Below are positions 1-7,284 of a stretch of DNA of 64,000 nucleotides, piece after piece. The notes under the pieces were generated by a model. The model saw only the letters and a program-made list of their open reading frames with translations. It had not been told where the DNA came from and searched no databases. Every line of letters begins with the position of its first letter. The stretch's first letter is position 1. The position numbers were made by a program, and so were the translations under genes. The DNA is from Flavobacterium sp. (GTDB taxonomy: Bacteria > Bacteroidota > Bacteroidia > Flavobacteriales > Flavobacteriaceae): contig JAIPAM010000001.1 in the NCBI GenBank assembly GCA_021740105.1, positions 508,239 to 572,238 of the forward strand. Reading direction: 5' to 3'.

Positions 1-1315
1 AAAACGTACTTTCGGCGCTGCATTGGAAAATACTGCTTAATCTTCCCGTTAAGGAATCGGCACCAAAAGTATTCATGGAATCAATCAAAAACCCACGAGA
101 TCCAGCCGAACTAAAAGGTCTTAGCAACGCAACCGGTAAAGCATCGGTAATTTCTTTGCTCACGCCCATATTCGAAAATCCAAAAGCGATCCATTCGCTA
201 ATAATTTCAAATAATCCGCTGTTTCTAAACAACGAAATTGCCACTAACATTCCCAATACATAAGGAAAAATGGTGACTCCCGTTTTCACCCCATTATTAG
301 CTCCAGTAACAAAAGCCTCAAAAACAGTGGTATTGGCCTCAGCAAATTTCTTCTCTTTATAAAAAGCAAAAAGTAAGGTAAAAGCAATAATTATTATCAA
401 GATCAACGCCGATAAATTGGAAGTAAAATAATTTTTACCAATGATATCCAATTGGTTTACATACATCAATAATCCTACAATGGCTGCAATCAAGGTCATT
501 AAAGCCACCACTAAAGAAGCGCTTTTAAAGTTGATTTTTTGTCGGATTCCTACAATTAAAAAAGCAGCAATGGTACCAATAAACGAAGTGATAATACAAG
601 GCAACATCACGTCGGCAGGGTTTGTAGCATTTGCAGCAGCGCGATAACCAATTATTGAAGTCGCAATTAAAGTAAGTCCGGAGGCATGCAAACACATGAA
701 CATAATTTGGGCATCGCTGGCTTTGGCTTTATCGGGGTTTATTTCTTGTAAACTTTCCATAGCTTTCAAGCCAAAAGGTGTTGCCGCAGAATCCAATCCT
801 AGGAAATTTGCTGCAAAATTCATGGTCATAAAAGATATAGAAGGGTGATTTTTGGGAACACTTGGAAACACTTTTACAAACACCGGACTCAGCAATTTCG
901 CCAATTTTTCTGAAGCGCCAGAAATAATTAAAAGCTCCATTAATCCGCAGAAAAAGGCCAAATAAGCCAGAAGTGGCAATACTAAATCCAGTAAAGTGCT
1001 TTTGCAGGTAGGTAATAATCCATCAGATTTTTGAACCCCGCTGAAGATTTTTACAGTCTTTGCAGAATACACATAGGTCGTATCCGGATTAGAAATGTTA
1101 TTATCAATTACAATGGTTTGATCCGGTGCTTTTTCTATGCTGTCTTTAATAAAAGCGGGAACTTGGTTGAGGTATTTTTCAGAGATAATAATTGGATCGT
1201 CTTTTTTCCCATTGATCATAAAATCGAGCGTGTAACTGTTGCCAGAGAACAAGCTTATTAATACAAATGCAATTGACGAAATAAATATTACTAACCAAAA
1301 CCTACTTAATACCAT
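1..1315 (-). CDS. Nucleoside recognition (SpmA/SpmB-like) membrane protein, C-terminus cut by window edge
   Basis: The reading frame is open from an ATG at 1315 down to base 1, so about 438 residues are present and the C-terminus is missing. The start MVLSRFWLVIF gives a first membrane segment, followed by a ~60-residue hydrophilic, probably exported stretch. Two gate/nucleoside-recognition halves follow. The SpmA-like half contains MNFAANFLGLDSAATPFGL and the SpmB-like half ends with LPVALLRPFSAAGSRG. In spore formers SpmA and SpmB are separate proteins; Bacteroidota, which do not sporulate, carry this fused form and its substrate is unknown. The family assignment is firm, the function is not. 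Confidence 0.85.
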   Translation of the reverse strand, partial: MVLSRFWLVIFISSIAFVLISLFSGNSYTLDFMINGKKDDPIIISEKYLNQVPAFIKDSIEKAPDQTIVIDNNISNPDTTYVYSAKTVKIFSGVQKSDGLLPTCKSTLLDLVLPLLAYLAFFCGLMELLIISGASEKLAKLLSPVFVKVFPSVPKNHPSISFMTMNFAANFLGLDSAATPFGLKAMESLQEINPDKAKASDAQIMFMCLHASGLTLIATSIIGYRAAANATNPADVMLPCIITSFIGTIAAFLIVGIRQKINFKSASLVVALMTLIAAIVGLLMYVNQLDIIGKNYFTSNLSALILIIIIAFTLLFAFYKEKKFAEANTTVFEAFVTGANNGVKTGVTIFPYVLGMLVAISLFRNSGLFEIISEWIAFGFSNMGVSKEITDALPVALLRPFSSAGSRGFLIDSMNTFGADSLTGRLSSIFQCSAESTF

Positions 1316-1354
1316 AACTTATTTTTTTGTAAATGTAATAAATCAAATATAAAA

Positions 1355-2068
1355 TTAAACGTGAATGATTTCCTCCTCAATCAACAAATCTTCTCGACGC
1401 AAACGCAAGAATATTTGTGCCACGGCAATCGTGTCTTTTTCACAATAGGTTACAATTCTATCGATATCTTTATCTACATAATAAACGTGCCCCACTTGAC
1501 TTCCGTCGATATCGCCTTTTGAGGAAGGGATTCCAAGCACTTTACACATTAATTTTAAAGAAGTATAATGCTTATAATCACCAAATTTCCATAATTCTAA
1601 AGTATCCAAATGCGGAATTTCCCATGGCTTTTTGCCAAATAAATTTAGTTTGTTAGGAAGGGCAATTTGGTTGATAATCATCCTTCTGGCAATGAATGGA
1701 ATGTCGAATTCCTTAGCGTTATGACCACACAAAATATGCTGTGGTTTGTTGAAATGATTGTTCAAGAGATTGATAAAATCGTGAAGAATTTTCTTTTCTT
1801 CTCCAAAAAAGGAAGTCACTCTAAAGTGCCGAATGTCTCCTTTAATGGTAAAATAACCCACAGAAATACAGACGATTTTTCCAAATTCTGCCCAAATTCC
1901 TGCACGGTCATAAAAATCTTCTGGCGTATATTCTTCTTTTCGTTGGTAGTTAGTTTTGTGTTCCCAAAGGGCTTTCATTTCGGCATCCAATTCGTTATAA
2001 TCGGAAGCTTCAGGAACGGTTTCAATATCAAGAAAAAGAATGTTTTCGAGGAGTATTTTTTCTATCAT
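1355..2068 (-). CDS. PolB-related 3'-5' exonuclease (DEDDy type)
   Basis: A 237-residue protein resembling the predicted 3'-5' exonucleases related to the PolB proofreading domain. The Exo I motif is LFLDIETVPE with D14 and E16, Exo II is HNAKEFDIPF with D122, and Exo III is YCEKD with Y208 and D212, which makes it the DEDDy subtype. No polymerase domain is attached, so it probably acts as a free nuclease in DNA or RNA processing. Its ATG overlaps the stop of the serine hydrolase gene by 4 bases, which suggests a shared transcript. Nuclease activity follows from the motifs; the substrate is unknown. Confidence 0.85.
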   Translation of the reverse strand: MIEKILLENILFLDIETVPEASDYNELDAEMKALWEHKTNYQRKEEYTPEDFYDRAGIWAEFGKIVCISVGYFTIKGDIRHFRVTSFFGEEKKILHDFINLLNNHFNKPQHILCGHNAKEFDIPFIARRMIINQIALPNKLNLFGKKPWEIPHLDTLELWKFGDYKHYTSLKLMCKVLGIPSSKGDIDGSQVGHVYYVDKDIDRIVTYCEKDTIAVAQIFLRLRREDLLIEEEIIHV

Positions 2069-3213
2069 TTGGCTAGCATTTTATAAGCTTCATCGATATA
2101 AATAAAGAAGTCTTCACTGTGGGGTGAATTTTTAGATTTACGCACTCTATTTCCTAATCGAACTAGGATCAATTCGTCTTCCGGAATAACGATTACGTAT
2201 TGTCCTAAATGACCTCGCATATAAAATATTTTCTTTCCTTTGTAGTCGCTCAACCACCATGCATAACCATACTCTGGAGATTCTTTAAATCTAGGAGTGA
2301 TTGATTTTGCTACAAACGTACTGTCTAAAAGTTGCTTTCCGTTCCACTTTCCATACTGTTTGTATAATTTTCCAAAACGGGCAAAGTCTCTGGCATTACT
2401 TGCCACACAGCAAAACGCTTTTACAATTCCGTCTTTTTTGTCCGTTTGCCAGAGCGCGTCGTTTTCGGCTCCCATTGGTTGCCAGAAGTTTTTAGAAACA
2501 TATTTAGGTAATTTTTCGCCCGTTGCTTTTTCAATTACCATTGCTAAAAGTTGGGTGTTACCACTCAGGTATTTGTATTTTTTACCTGGTTCGTCAACCC
2601 CTTTTAATCCAAGTATTACTTTTTCCAATTCATCAGTGAAATAGGCTCGAGTTGTAATAGAAAATGGGCTGTAGTACGATTCATCCCAATTCAATCCAGA
2701 AGTCATAGAAGACAGATCACCAACAGTCATTCTCGCCGATTTTCCTTCTTTAAATTCAGGGAAAAAGTCGGAAACCAATTGGTCTAAACTTTTTATTTTA
2801 CCCTCTATTATTGCTTTTCCAAGTGCCGCCGAAACAATGCTCTTGGCCATGGAGAAGGAATTGGATTTGGAGTTTTTATCGAAACCGTCGTAGTAACTTT
2901 CGTGCCAAATACTGTCTTTTTTTATGATAAGATAAGCAACAGTTCCGACTTCCTTGTGGAGACTTTCTAATTCAGGAGTGGCTTTTACTTTATTGTAATC
3001 TTTATGAATTGCCCAAGGTTGAGCGATAGTACTTTTAGTAATGGTATCGTTATCAAATTCTTTGTAATCTTCCAAATACGCGGTTTGATGTCCTTTTAAA
3101 TAAATCGTTCGAATTGCTTTTAATAAATAATCGACATTAAAAACATAGGCCAAAACAATTAAGGAGGACAGACTGATTACGGTCCACAGTGCAATTTTTT
3201 TAAGTAATTTCAT
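2065..3213 (-). CDS. Serine hydrolase, class C beta-lactamase-like family
   Basis: 382 residues with an N-terminal membrane anchor at about residues 5-27, so it faces the periplasm. The family motifs are present: S121-M-A-K124 is the SxxK nucleophile motif, Y215-L-S-G-N219 is the YxN-like motif, and H335-L-G337 replaces the KTG box as in the esterase and penicillin-binding-related members. This family includes esterases, D-aminopeptidases and peptidoglycan-related enzymes, and most members are not resistance beta-lactamases. It probably heads the transcript that continues into the exonuclease gene. The exact substrate cannot be told. Confidence 0.85.
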   Translation of the reverse strand: MKLLKKIALWTVISLSSLIVLAYVFNVDYLLKAIRTIYLKGHQTAYLEDYKEFDNDTITKSTIAQPWAIHKDYNKVKATPELESLHKEVGTVAYLIIKKDSIWHESYYDGFDKNSKSNSFSMAKSIVSAALGKAIIEGKIKSLDQLVSDFFPEFKEGKSARMTVGDLSSMTSGLNWDESYYSPFSITTRAYFTDELEKVILGLKGVDEPGKKYKYLSGNTQLLAMVIEKATGEKLPKYVSKNFWQPMGAENDALWQTDKKDGIVKAFCCVASNARDFARFGKLYKQYGKWNGKQLLDSTFVAKSITPRFKESPEYGYAWWLSDYKGKKIFYMRGHLGQYVIVIPEDELILVRLGNRVRKSKNSPHSEDFFIYIDEAYKMLAK

Positions 3214-3551
3214 TGGGTGGTAGTTTATTTGGTTTTTAAATTCTAATTATACGAATATACATAAAATCGTTGAGATATTATTTTAGGTAAATAATTAAAA
3301 TCTAGGTTTTTTTAAACTAAAGGGTAATAGCCCTGACAGAAGCGGCATCCTGTTGTGTCGGTCCCGAAGCTTCGGGACGCCGCAAAAGATATAGCGGATG
3401 GCGGGAATAGCTTCAAAAACCAATGTACATTACTTAAAATATAAGCCTTTTAATTCTTTTTCACAATGTGAATTGTGTTTAAGGTAAATTGGTTTTATCA
3501 CTTAAAATTTTTAGTGATTCCGAGTGTTTAATTTAGGAACACTATTTCCAT
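3214..3551. other. Gene-free stretch holding a structured repeat
   Basis: No plausible coding frame was seen. The stretch holds the dispersed palindromic element at 3328-3414. The rest is AT-rich and includes the presumed promoter region of the serine hydrolase and the end of the preceding minus-strand transcript. Confidence 0.6.
3328..3414 (-). repeat. Dispersed structured repeat, copy 1 (with inner palindrome)
   Basis: An ~87 bp imperfect palindrome. On the plus strand the left arm is AGCCCTGACAG then AGCGGCATCC, and the right arm is ATAGCGGATGGCGGGAATAG. The same arms recur at 29546-29610 and, inverted, at 41417-41501. The centre carries an 18 bp perfect palindrome, GTCCCGAAGCTTCGGGAC, at 3361-3378. 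The strand given is that of the surrounding genes; the element has the same orientation relative to local transcription in all three copies. It could be a structured RNA or a non-autonomous miniature repeat. A resemblance to the Flavo-1 RNA motif of Rfam is possible but I could not test it. Confidence 0.75.
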
Positions 3552-3920
3552 TTAAGGATAGTACATATTTTTTAAATTAACATTTTGAATTACTTCAGAA
3601 TGAATATCAAATAGTAAATCACGACCGCAAAGATCTTGTTGTCTGATGTTTAAAGCCATAGCTTTAAAATCCTGTATCCTTCGAATATCGCAAGACCAAG
3701 AGTAGTTTTTTGGAAATAAACTAATTGTATTGATATCCATGACGTTTGTTTGCGACATTTTAACAAGCATTCCAAGGCGATTTATTTTAATTGCCTCCTT
3801 ATTACTATCAAACAATGTTGTAGGGATAATTTTAAACTTAGAGCTAAATGAAACAGGTTGGTATTGGCTAAAGCCAAATGTAACCATCATAAATAAAATA
3901 AGAGAAAAATACGTCTTCAT
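3552..3920 (-). CDS. Small secreted protein of unknown function
   Basis: 122 residues. The first ~19 form a Sec signal peptide (MKTYFSLILFMMVTFGFSQ), with cleavage likely after the FSQ region, so the mature protein is about 100 residues and periplasmic or secreted. Two cysteines (in SWSCDI and QDLCGR) could form a disulfide. I do not recognise the family. It follows the cytochrome c gene on the same strand after 31 bases and may share its transcript. Signal peptide and length support a real gene. Confidence 0.6.
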   Translation of the reverse strand: MKTYFSLILFMMVTFGFSQYQPVSFSSKFKIIPTTLFDSNKEAIKINRLGMLVKMSQTNVMDINTISLFPKNYSWSCDIRRIQDFKAMALNIRQQDLCGRDLLFDIHSEVIQNVNLKNMYYP

Positions 3921-3951
3921 GATTATTTTAATTTTAGTAAAACTACTGATT

Positions 3952-4332
3952 TTATTTTACTTGACTGTAAATATAAGCTTCCAATCCTTTTAATTCTTCC
4001 TCGGACATTTCTTTTGTAAGGGCTAAATTGGCTTTCATGACTTCGTATTGTGAAGGATCAACAATTGGTTTTGCCTCGTCTTTAAGGAACGAAACCATAT
4101 CACCATTTTGCGCTTTGTAAATTGTAGCCATTTCTTTAACGCTTGGTCCCACTAGCTTTTCATTAATTCTATGGCAAGCCGCACAATTGCCTTTTCCTTC
4201 AAAAATAGATTTTCCAAGTTCCTCGGGCGTTTGAGAAACTTCGGTTGGATTGGGTTGCCCGTGAGTTGCTTCGCTTTCTTTTTTACAAGAAATAAGAACC
4301 ATTAAGCAAACTAATAAAACTACTTTTTTCAT
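3952..4332 (-). CDS. Class I cytochrome c lipoprotein
   Basis: 126 residues with a lipoprotein signal: MKKVVLLVCLMVLISC, with lipidation expected at C16. The heme site is C50-A-A-C53-H54, and a methionine in YEVMKANLAL is the likely distal ligand. The size fits a monoheme class I cytochrome c anchored in a membrane and facing the periplasm, acting as a soluble-domain electron carrier. The ATG lies 2 bases beyond the hemB stop, so it is transcribed with hemB. Placing a heme acceptor protein directly behind a heme synthesis gene makes functional sense, although the pairing may be accidental. Confidence 0.9.
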   Translation of the reverse strand: MKKVVLLVCLMVLISCKKESEATHGQPNPTEVSQTPEELGKSIFEGKGNCAACHRINEKLVGPSVKEMATIYKAQNGDMVSFLKDEAKPIVDPSQYEVMKANLALTKEMSEEELKGLEAYIYSQVK

Positions 4333-4334
4333 GG

Positions 4335-5327
4335 TTATCGGTTTAAAATAATAGCTGCTTCTTTAGCAAAATAGGTCGAAATTAAACTAGCTCCGGCTCT
4401 TTTAATGCACATTAATTGTTCCATCATAATTTTGTCGTGATCGAGCCAACCTCTTTCGGCTGCTGCTTTTATCATGGCATATTCGCCAGAAACGTGGAAA
4501 ACCGTTACGGGAACATTCACCGCATTTTTAACTTCGCGAACGATGTCTAAATAGGCAATTCCTGGTTTTACCATAACCATATCGGCACCCTCCTCTACAT
4601 CCATTAAAGCTTCTTTGATGGCTTCGATTCGATTGGCATAATCCATTTGGTAGGTTTTTTTGTCTTTCGGAATGTCCACATTATCAACAGGAGCGCTGTC
4701 TAATGCATCGCGAAAAGGCCCGTAAAATGCCGAAGCATATTTAGCCGAGTAGCTCATAATCCCCACATTTTGGAAACCTGCCGCATCCAATCCTTGACGC
4801 AAACGCAACACGCGACCGTCCATCATATCGCTTGGTGCCACAAAATCGGCTCCCGCTTGAGCGTGAGAAACCGCCATTTTTACCAAAGCTTCGTTGGTAG
4901 CATCATTTGCCACATCGCCGTTTTCAATAATTCCGTCATGGCCATAAATTGAATACGGATCCAAAGCCACATCGGGCATTACAATCATTTCTGGACAAGC
5001 AGCTTTGATGGCTTTGATGGCGCGTTGCATCAATCCGTTTGGGTTCCAAGCTTCTTTTCCAGTATTGTCTTTTAGCGATTCGTCGACTTTTACATAAATG
5101 TTTACAGCGCGAATACCTAAAGCAAACAATTCTTTGACTTCCTCAACGGTTAAATCTATCGAGCGACGGAAAATTCCTGGCATGGAAGGAATTTTAGTTT
5201 TGTAATTTTCACCTTCAGCGATGAACATCGGAAACATAAAATCACTCGGGCTTAATGTGGTTTCTCGAACTAATGAACGAATACTTTCATTCACGCGTAA
5301 TCTTCGGCCTCTTTGTAATGGAAACAT
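4335..5327 (-). CDS. hemB: Delta-aminolevulinic acid dehydratase (porphobilinogen synthase)
   Basis: 330 residues, the normal length. HemB condenses two 5-aminolevulinate molecules to porphobilinogen in the cytoplasm. The Schiff-base lysines are visible in SYSAKYASAFYGPFR and VMVKPGIAYLD. The metal-binding loop reads MPDVALDPYSIYGHDG (about residues 117-132), with Asp/Ala where zinc enzymes have cysteines, so this is a magnesium-type enzyme. It is the most distal hem gene of the minus-strand group, 78 bases after hemF, and is followed almost without a gap by the cytochrome c gene. Confidence 0.97.
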   Translation of the reverse strand: MFPLQRGRRLRVNESIRSLVRETTLSPSDFMFPMFIAEGENYKTKIPSMPGIFRRSIDLTVEEVKELFALGIRAVNIYVKVDESLKDNTGKEAWNPNGLMQRAIKAIKAACPEMIVMPDVALDPYSIYGHDGIIENGDVANDATNEALVKMAVSHAQAGADFVAPSDMMDGRVLRLRQGLDAAGFQNVGIMSYSAKYASAFYGPFRDALDSAPVDNVDIPKDKKTYQMDYANRIEAIKEALMDVEEGADMVMVKPGIAYLDIVREVKNAVNVPVTVFHVSGEYAMIKAAAERGWLDHDKIMMEQLMCIKRAGASLISTYFAKEAAIILNR

Positions 5328-5405
5328 CTATTTTAGTTTAAAGTTTAAGGTTTAAAGTTCATTTAAACCAATTTAAAATTTTTAATTCAACATTTAAAAT
5401 AATTA

Positions 5406-6332
5406 TTATAGCCAATCTTTTTGGTTCTCCAAAACTTGAATTAACTTTTCTTCTTCGCTGCCTTTTTTCGCGTGATGGTCGTAAACCCACTGAACACGTG
5501 GCGGCAAACTCATTAATATGCTTTCTATTCTGCCATTGGTTTTTAAGCCAAAAAGGGTGCCCTTGTCGTGTACCAAATTAAATTCAACATAACGACCACG
5601 TCGAATTTCTTGCCACGTTCTTTGTGCTGAAGAGTAAGGTAAATTTTTTCTTTTTTCAACAATTGGAACATACGCTTCCAGAAAACTATTGCCCACTTCG
5701 GTTACAAAATCATACCAATTTTCCATTGACATTTCTTCGGTAGCTTTGCAGTAATCGAAAAATAATCCGCCAATTCCGCGTGCTTCATTGCGATGGGCAT
5801 TCCAGAAATACTCGTCACATTGTTTTTTATATTTTGGATAAAAATCGGTCCCGAAGCTTCGGGAGTGTTTGTCGCAAGCCGTTTTACACGTTTGATGAAA
5901 ATGTATTGCATCTTCTTCAAACAGATAATAAGGCGTTAAATCTTGACCGCCACCAAACCACGAATTGATTACCTTTCCGTTATCATCATACATTTCAAAA
6001 TAGCGCCAATTCGCGTGAACTGTTGGTACCATTGGACTTTTAGGATGAATCACCAAACTCAATCCGCAGGCAAAAAAATCAGCTTCGCCAACTCCAAACA
6101 TTTTCTGCATGGCTTCCGGTAATTTCCCGTGTACTGCTGAAATATTGACACCGCCTTTTTCAAAAACTCCCGATCCTTCGGGACCGTTTTCTATAACGCG
6201 GGTGCGTCCGCCTCCGCCTTCTGGTCGTTCCCAGATGTCCTCACGGAATTTAGTTGCGCCATCAGCAGCTTCCAATCCTTCACAGATTTGGTCTTGAAGG
6301 TTTTGTATGTAGTGGTAGAATTTATTTTTCAT
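5406..6332 (-). CDS. hemF: Oxygen-dependent coproporphyrinogen III oxidase with two apparent small insertions
   Basis: HemF oxidatively decarboxylates coproporphyrinogen III to protoporphyrinogen IX and needs O2. I place the start at the ATG at 6332 (MKNKFYHYIQNL, 308 residues). A longer frame from a TTG at 6353 would begin inside a palindromic repeat. Family motifs include WERPEGGGGRTRV, VHANWRYFE, WFGGGQDLTPYY and RRGRYVEFNLVHDKGT. Two places look longer than in other HemF proteins: ENGPEGSGVFEKGG, where I expect roughly ENGxVFEKGG, and CDKHSRSFGTDFYPKYKK, where I expect roughly CDKHDPxFYPKYKK. Both coincide exactly with a TCCCGA...TCGGGA palindrome in the DNA. The frame stays open and the catalytic segments are intact. 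Confidence 0.96.
   Translation of the reverse strand: MKNKFYHYIQNLQDQICEGLEAADGATKFREDIWERPEGGGGRTRVIENGPEGSGVFEKGGVNISAVHGKLPEAMQKMFGVGEADFFACGLSLVIHPKSPMVPTVHANWRYFEMYDDNGKVINSWFGGGQDLTPYYLFEEDAIHFHQTCKTACDKHSRSFGTDFYPKYKKQCDEYFWNAHRNEARGIGGLFFDYCKATEEMSMENWYDFVTEVGNSFLEAYVPIVEKRKNLPYSSAQRTWQEIRRGRYVEFNLVHDKGTLFGLKTNGRIESILMSLPPRVQWVYDHHAKKGSEEEKLIQVLENQKDWL
5841..5866 (-). repeat. Short palindromic unit inside hemF, site 1
   Basis: TCCCGAAGCTTCGGGA is a perfect 16 bp palindrome at 5849-5864. The 20 bases at 5845-5864 are identical to 3358-3377 in the intergenic element near 3.3 kb. In hemF it encodes the residues around HSRSFGTD, which are not typical of HemF. It matches site 2 at 6165-6189 on the opposite strand with two mismatches over about 23 bases. 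Confidence 0.8.
6165..6189 (+). repeat. Short palindromic unit inside hemF, site 2 (opposite strand)
   Basis: TCCCGATCCTTCGGGA at 6168-6183 has 6-base arms and a 4-base loop. With flanks, ACTCCCGA(nn)CTTCGGGACCG on the plus strand equals site 1 read on the minus strand, apart from two loop bases. In hemF it encodes the region GPEGSG, where the family normally runs straight into VFEKGG. Confidence 0.75.
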
Positions 6333-6346
6333 TTTTTTTTTTCTAT

Positions 6347-6548
6347 CCTGCAAGGTTTTTTCAAACCTTGTAGGTCTAAAATATTTATGCTTTATGATAT
6401 TTTAATACCTAAACGGTTTCAAAACCTTGTAGGTCTATTGTATTTATTTTTTATTATTTTTTCATAATTAAATGGTTCCAAAACCTTCTTGGTCTATTTA
6501 TACTTTCTGATACTTTCAAACCGTCAAGGGTATAAAACCTTGTAGGAT
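6347..6548. repeat. REP-like palindromes and ~59 bp tandem repeats between RAYT and hemF
   Basis: A good palindrome lies at 6347-6374 (CCTGCAAGGTTT ... AAACCTTGTAGG). It is followed by decayed units whose shared core AAACCTTGTAGGTCTA (or a variant) recurs near 6364, 6422, 6481 and 6535, a spacing of about 59, 59 and 54 bases. The left arms degenerate (AAACGGTTT, AAATGGTTCC, AAACCGTCAAGGG). The array lies just beyond the end of the RAYT gene and matches the palindromes on its other side. Confidence 0.8.
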
Positions 6549-6558
6549 AATAATTGCT

Positions 6559-7110
6559 TTATTCGAATGTGTATTTTTCTGTTAAAAAATCACTTTTCTG
6601 TTTGTGAGAAAAAATAAAATTTTCTCTTCCACCAAATAATTTCAAAACTTCTTTTCTATCTATTTTTGTTTCCTTATTGTAAATAAAAGCAGGATAGGAT
6701 GAATATTTATACTCCTCGAATTTTAAATCTAAATGATGTTTTGGATTCAAGTGAACATACAATATTAGTTGTTTCAAATATTCTTCATCATTCAATTTAA
6801 TTCTTTTGAAATGTTTTTCAAAAAGACTTCCGGTTCTGCCATTTTCCTTATTAAATGCTTTTGCATAAGAATTAAAAAAATTAGAAAATGCTTGAGTCAC
6901 TATTTTCCCATCATCATTTAAACGAATAACCAAATGATAGTGATTGTCCATCATACAATAGGCAAAAATTGTAATTTTCTCTGATAAATATTTTGAAAAT
7001 TGTTTGAGAAAGAAATTTTTATTCTCATCATTTCCAAAGATCATACACCCATTAATTCCCCTATTGTATATATGATAATAACCTTCTTTTTCTAAAACTT
7101 CTAATTTCAT
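6559..7110 (-). CDS. REP-associated tyrosine transposase (RAYT), Y1_Tnp/HUH family
   Basis: 183 residues. The N-terminal GYYHIYNRGING and the HUH motif MDNHYHLVI (H57, H59) define a single-tyrosine HUH transposase. The probable nucleophile is Tyr82 in NSYAKAFN, followed by the typical RTGSLFEKHFKRI and LNPKHH segments. RAYTs are domesticated relatives of IS200/IS605 TnpA that act on single-stranded REP hairpins. This one is flanked on both sides by palindromes of one family (6347-6548 and 7135-7265), the arrangement expected of a RAYT with its own REPs. It sits in the hem operon between hemE and hemF in the same orientation and appears intact. Confidence 0.9.
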   Translation of the reverse strand: MKLEVLEKEGYYHIYNRGINGCMIFGNDENKNFFLKQFSKYLSEKITIFAYCMMDNHYHLVIRLNDDGKIVTQAFSNFFNSYAKAFNKENGRTGSLFEKHFKRIKLNDEEYLKQLILYVHLNPKHHLDLKFEEYKYSSYPAFIYNKETKIDRKEVLKLFGGRENFIFSHKQKSDFLTEKYTFE

Positions 7111-7134
7111 ATTTTGGCTTTTACTTTTTTATTG

Positions 7135-7265
7135 CTACAAGGTATTTAACCTAGTAGTTATTTTTTATGGCTTATATTATAATCCTATAAGGTTTTGCAA
7201 GCCTTATAAGTTTTTTATTACTTGTGCCGACTCTTATACCTACAAGGTTTTGCAAACCTTGCAGG
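7135..7265. repeat. Three REP-like palindromes upstream of the RAYT
   Basis: Imperfect palindromes lie at 7135-7157 (CTACAAGGTAT..ACCTAGTAG), 7184-7210 (CCTATAAGGTTTT..GCCTTATAAG) and 7239-7265 (CCTACAAGGTTTT..AAACCTTGCAGG). The last is the best preserved and nearly mirrors the one at 6347-6374. Together they fill most of the hemE-RAYT gap. They are presumed recognition hairpins of the adjacent RAYT. Confidence 0.8.
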
Positions 7266-7284
7266 ATAGCTATCTGCTGACGGC

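Noticed and set aside
1..1315. Sporulation gene
   Set aside because: SpmA/SpmB domains are present, but the fused form is common in non-sporulating Bacteroidota and no other sporulation gene is visible.
1667..2086. 139-residue plus-strand frame opposite the exonuclease gene
   Set aside because: It is the antisense shadow of a gene with complete Exo motifs, and it matches no family.
2065..3213. Beta-lactamase conferring antibiotic resistance
   Set aside because: SxxK and YxN-like motifs exist, but the HLG box and membrane anchor fit the broad serine hydrolase/esterase group, which is mostly unrelated to resistance.
6333..6353. TTG-initiated extension of hemF
   Set aside because: The extension (seven residues, highly basic) begins inside a RAYT-type palindrome and an ATG follows in the right place for the family.
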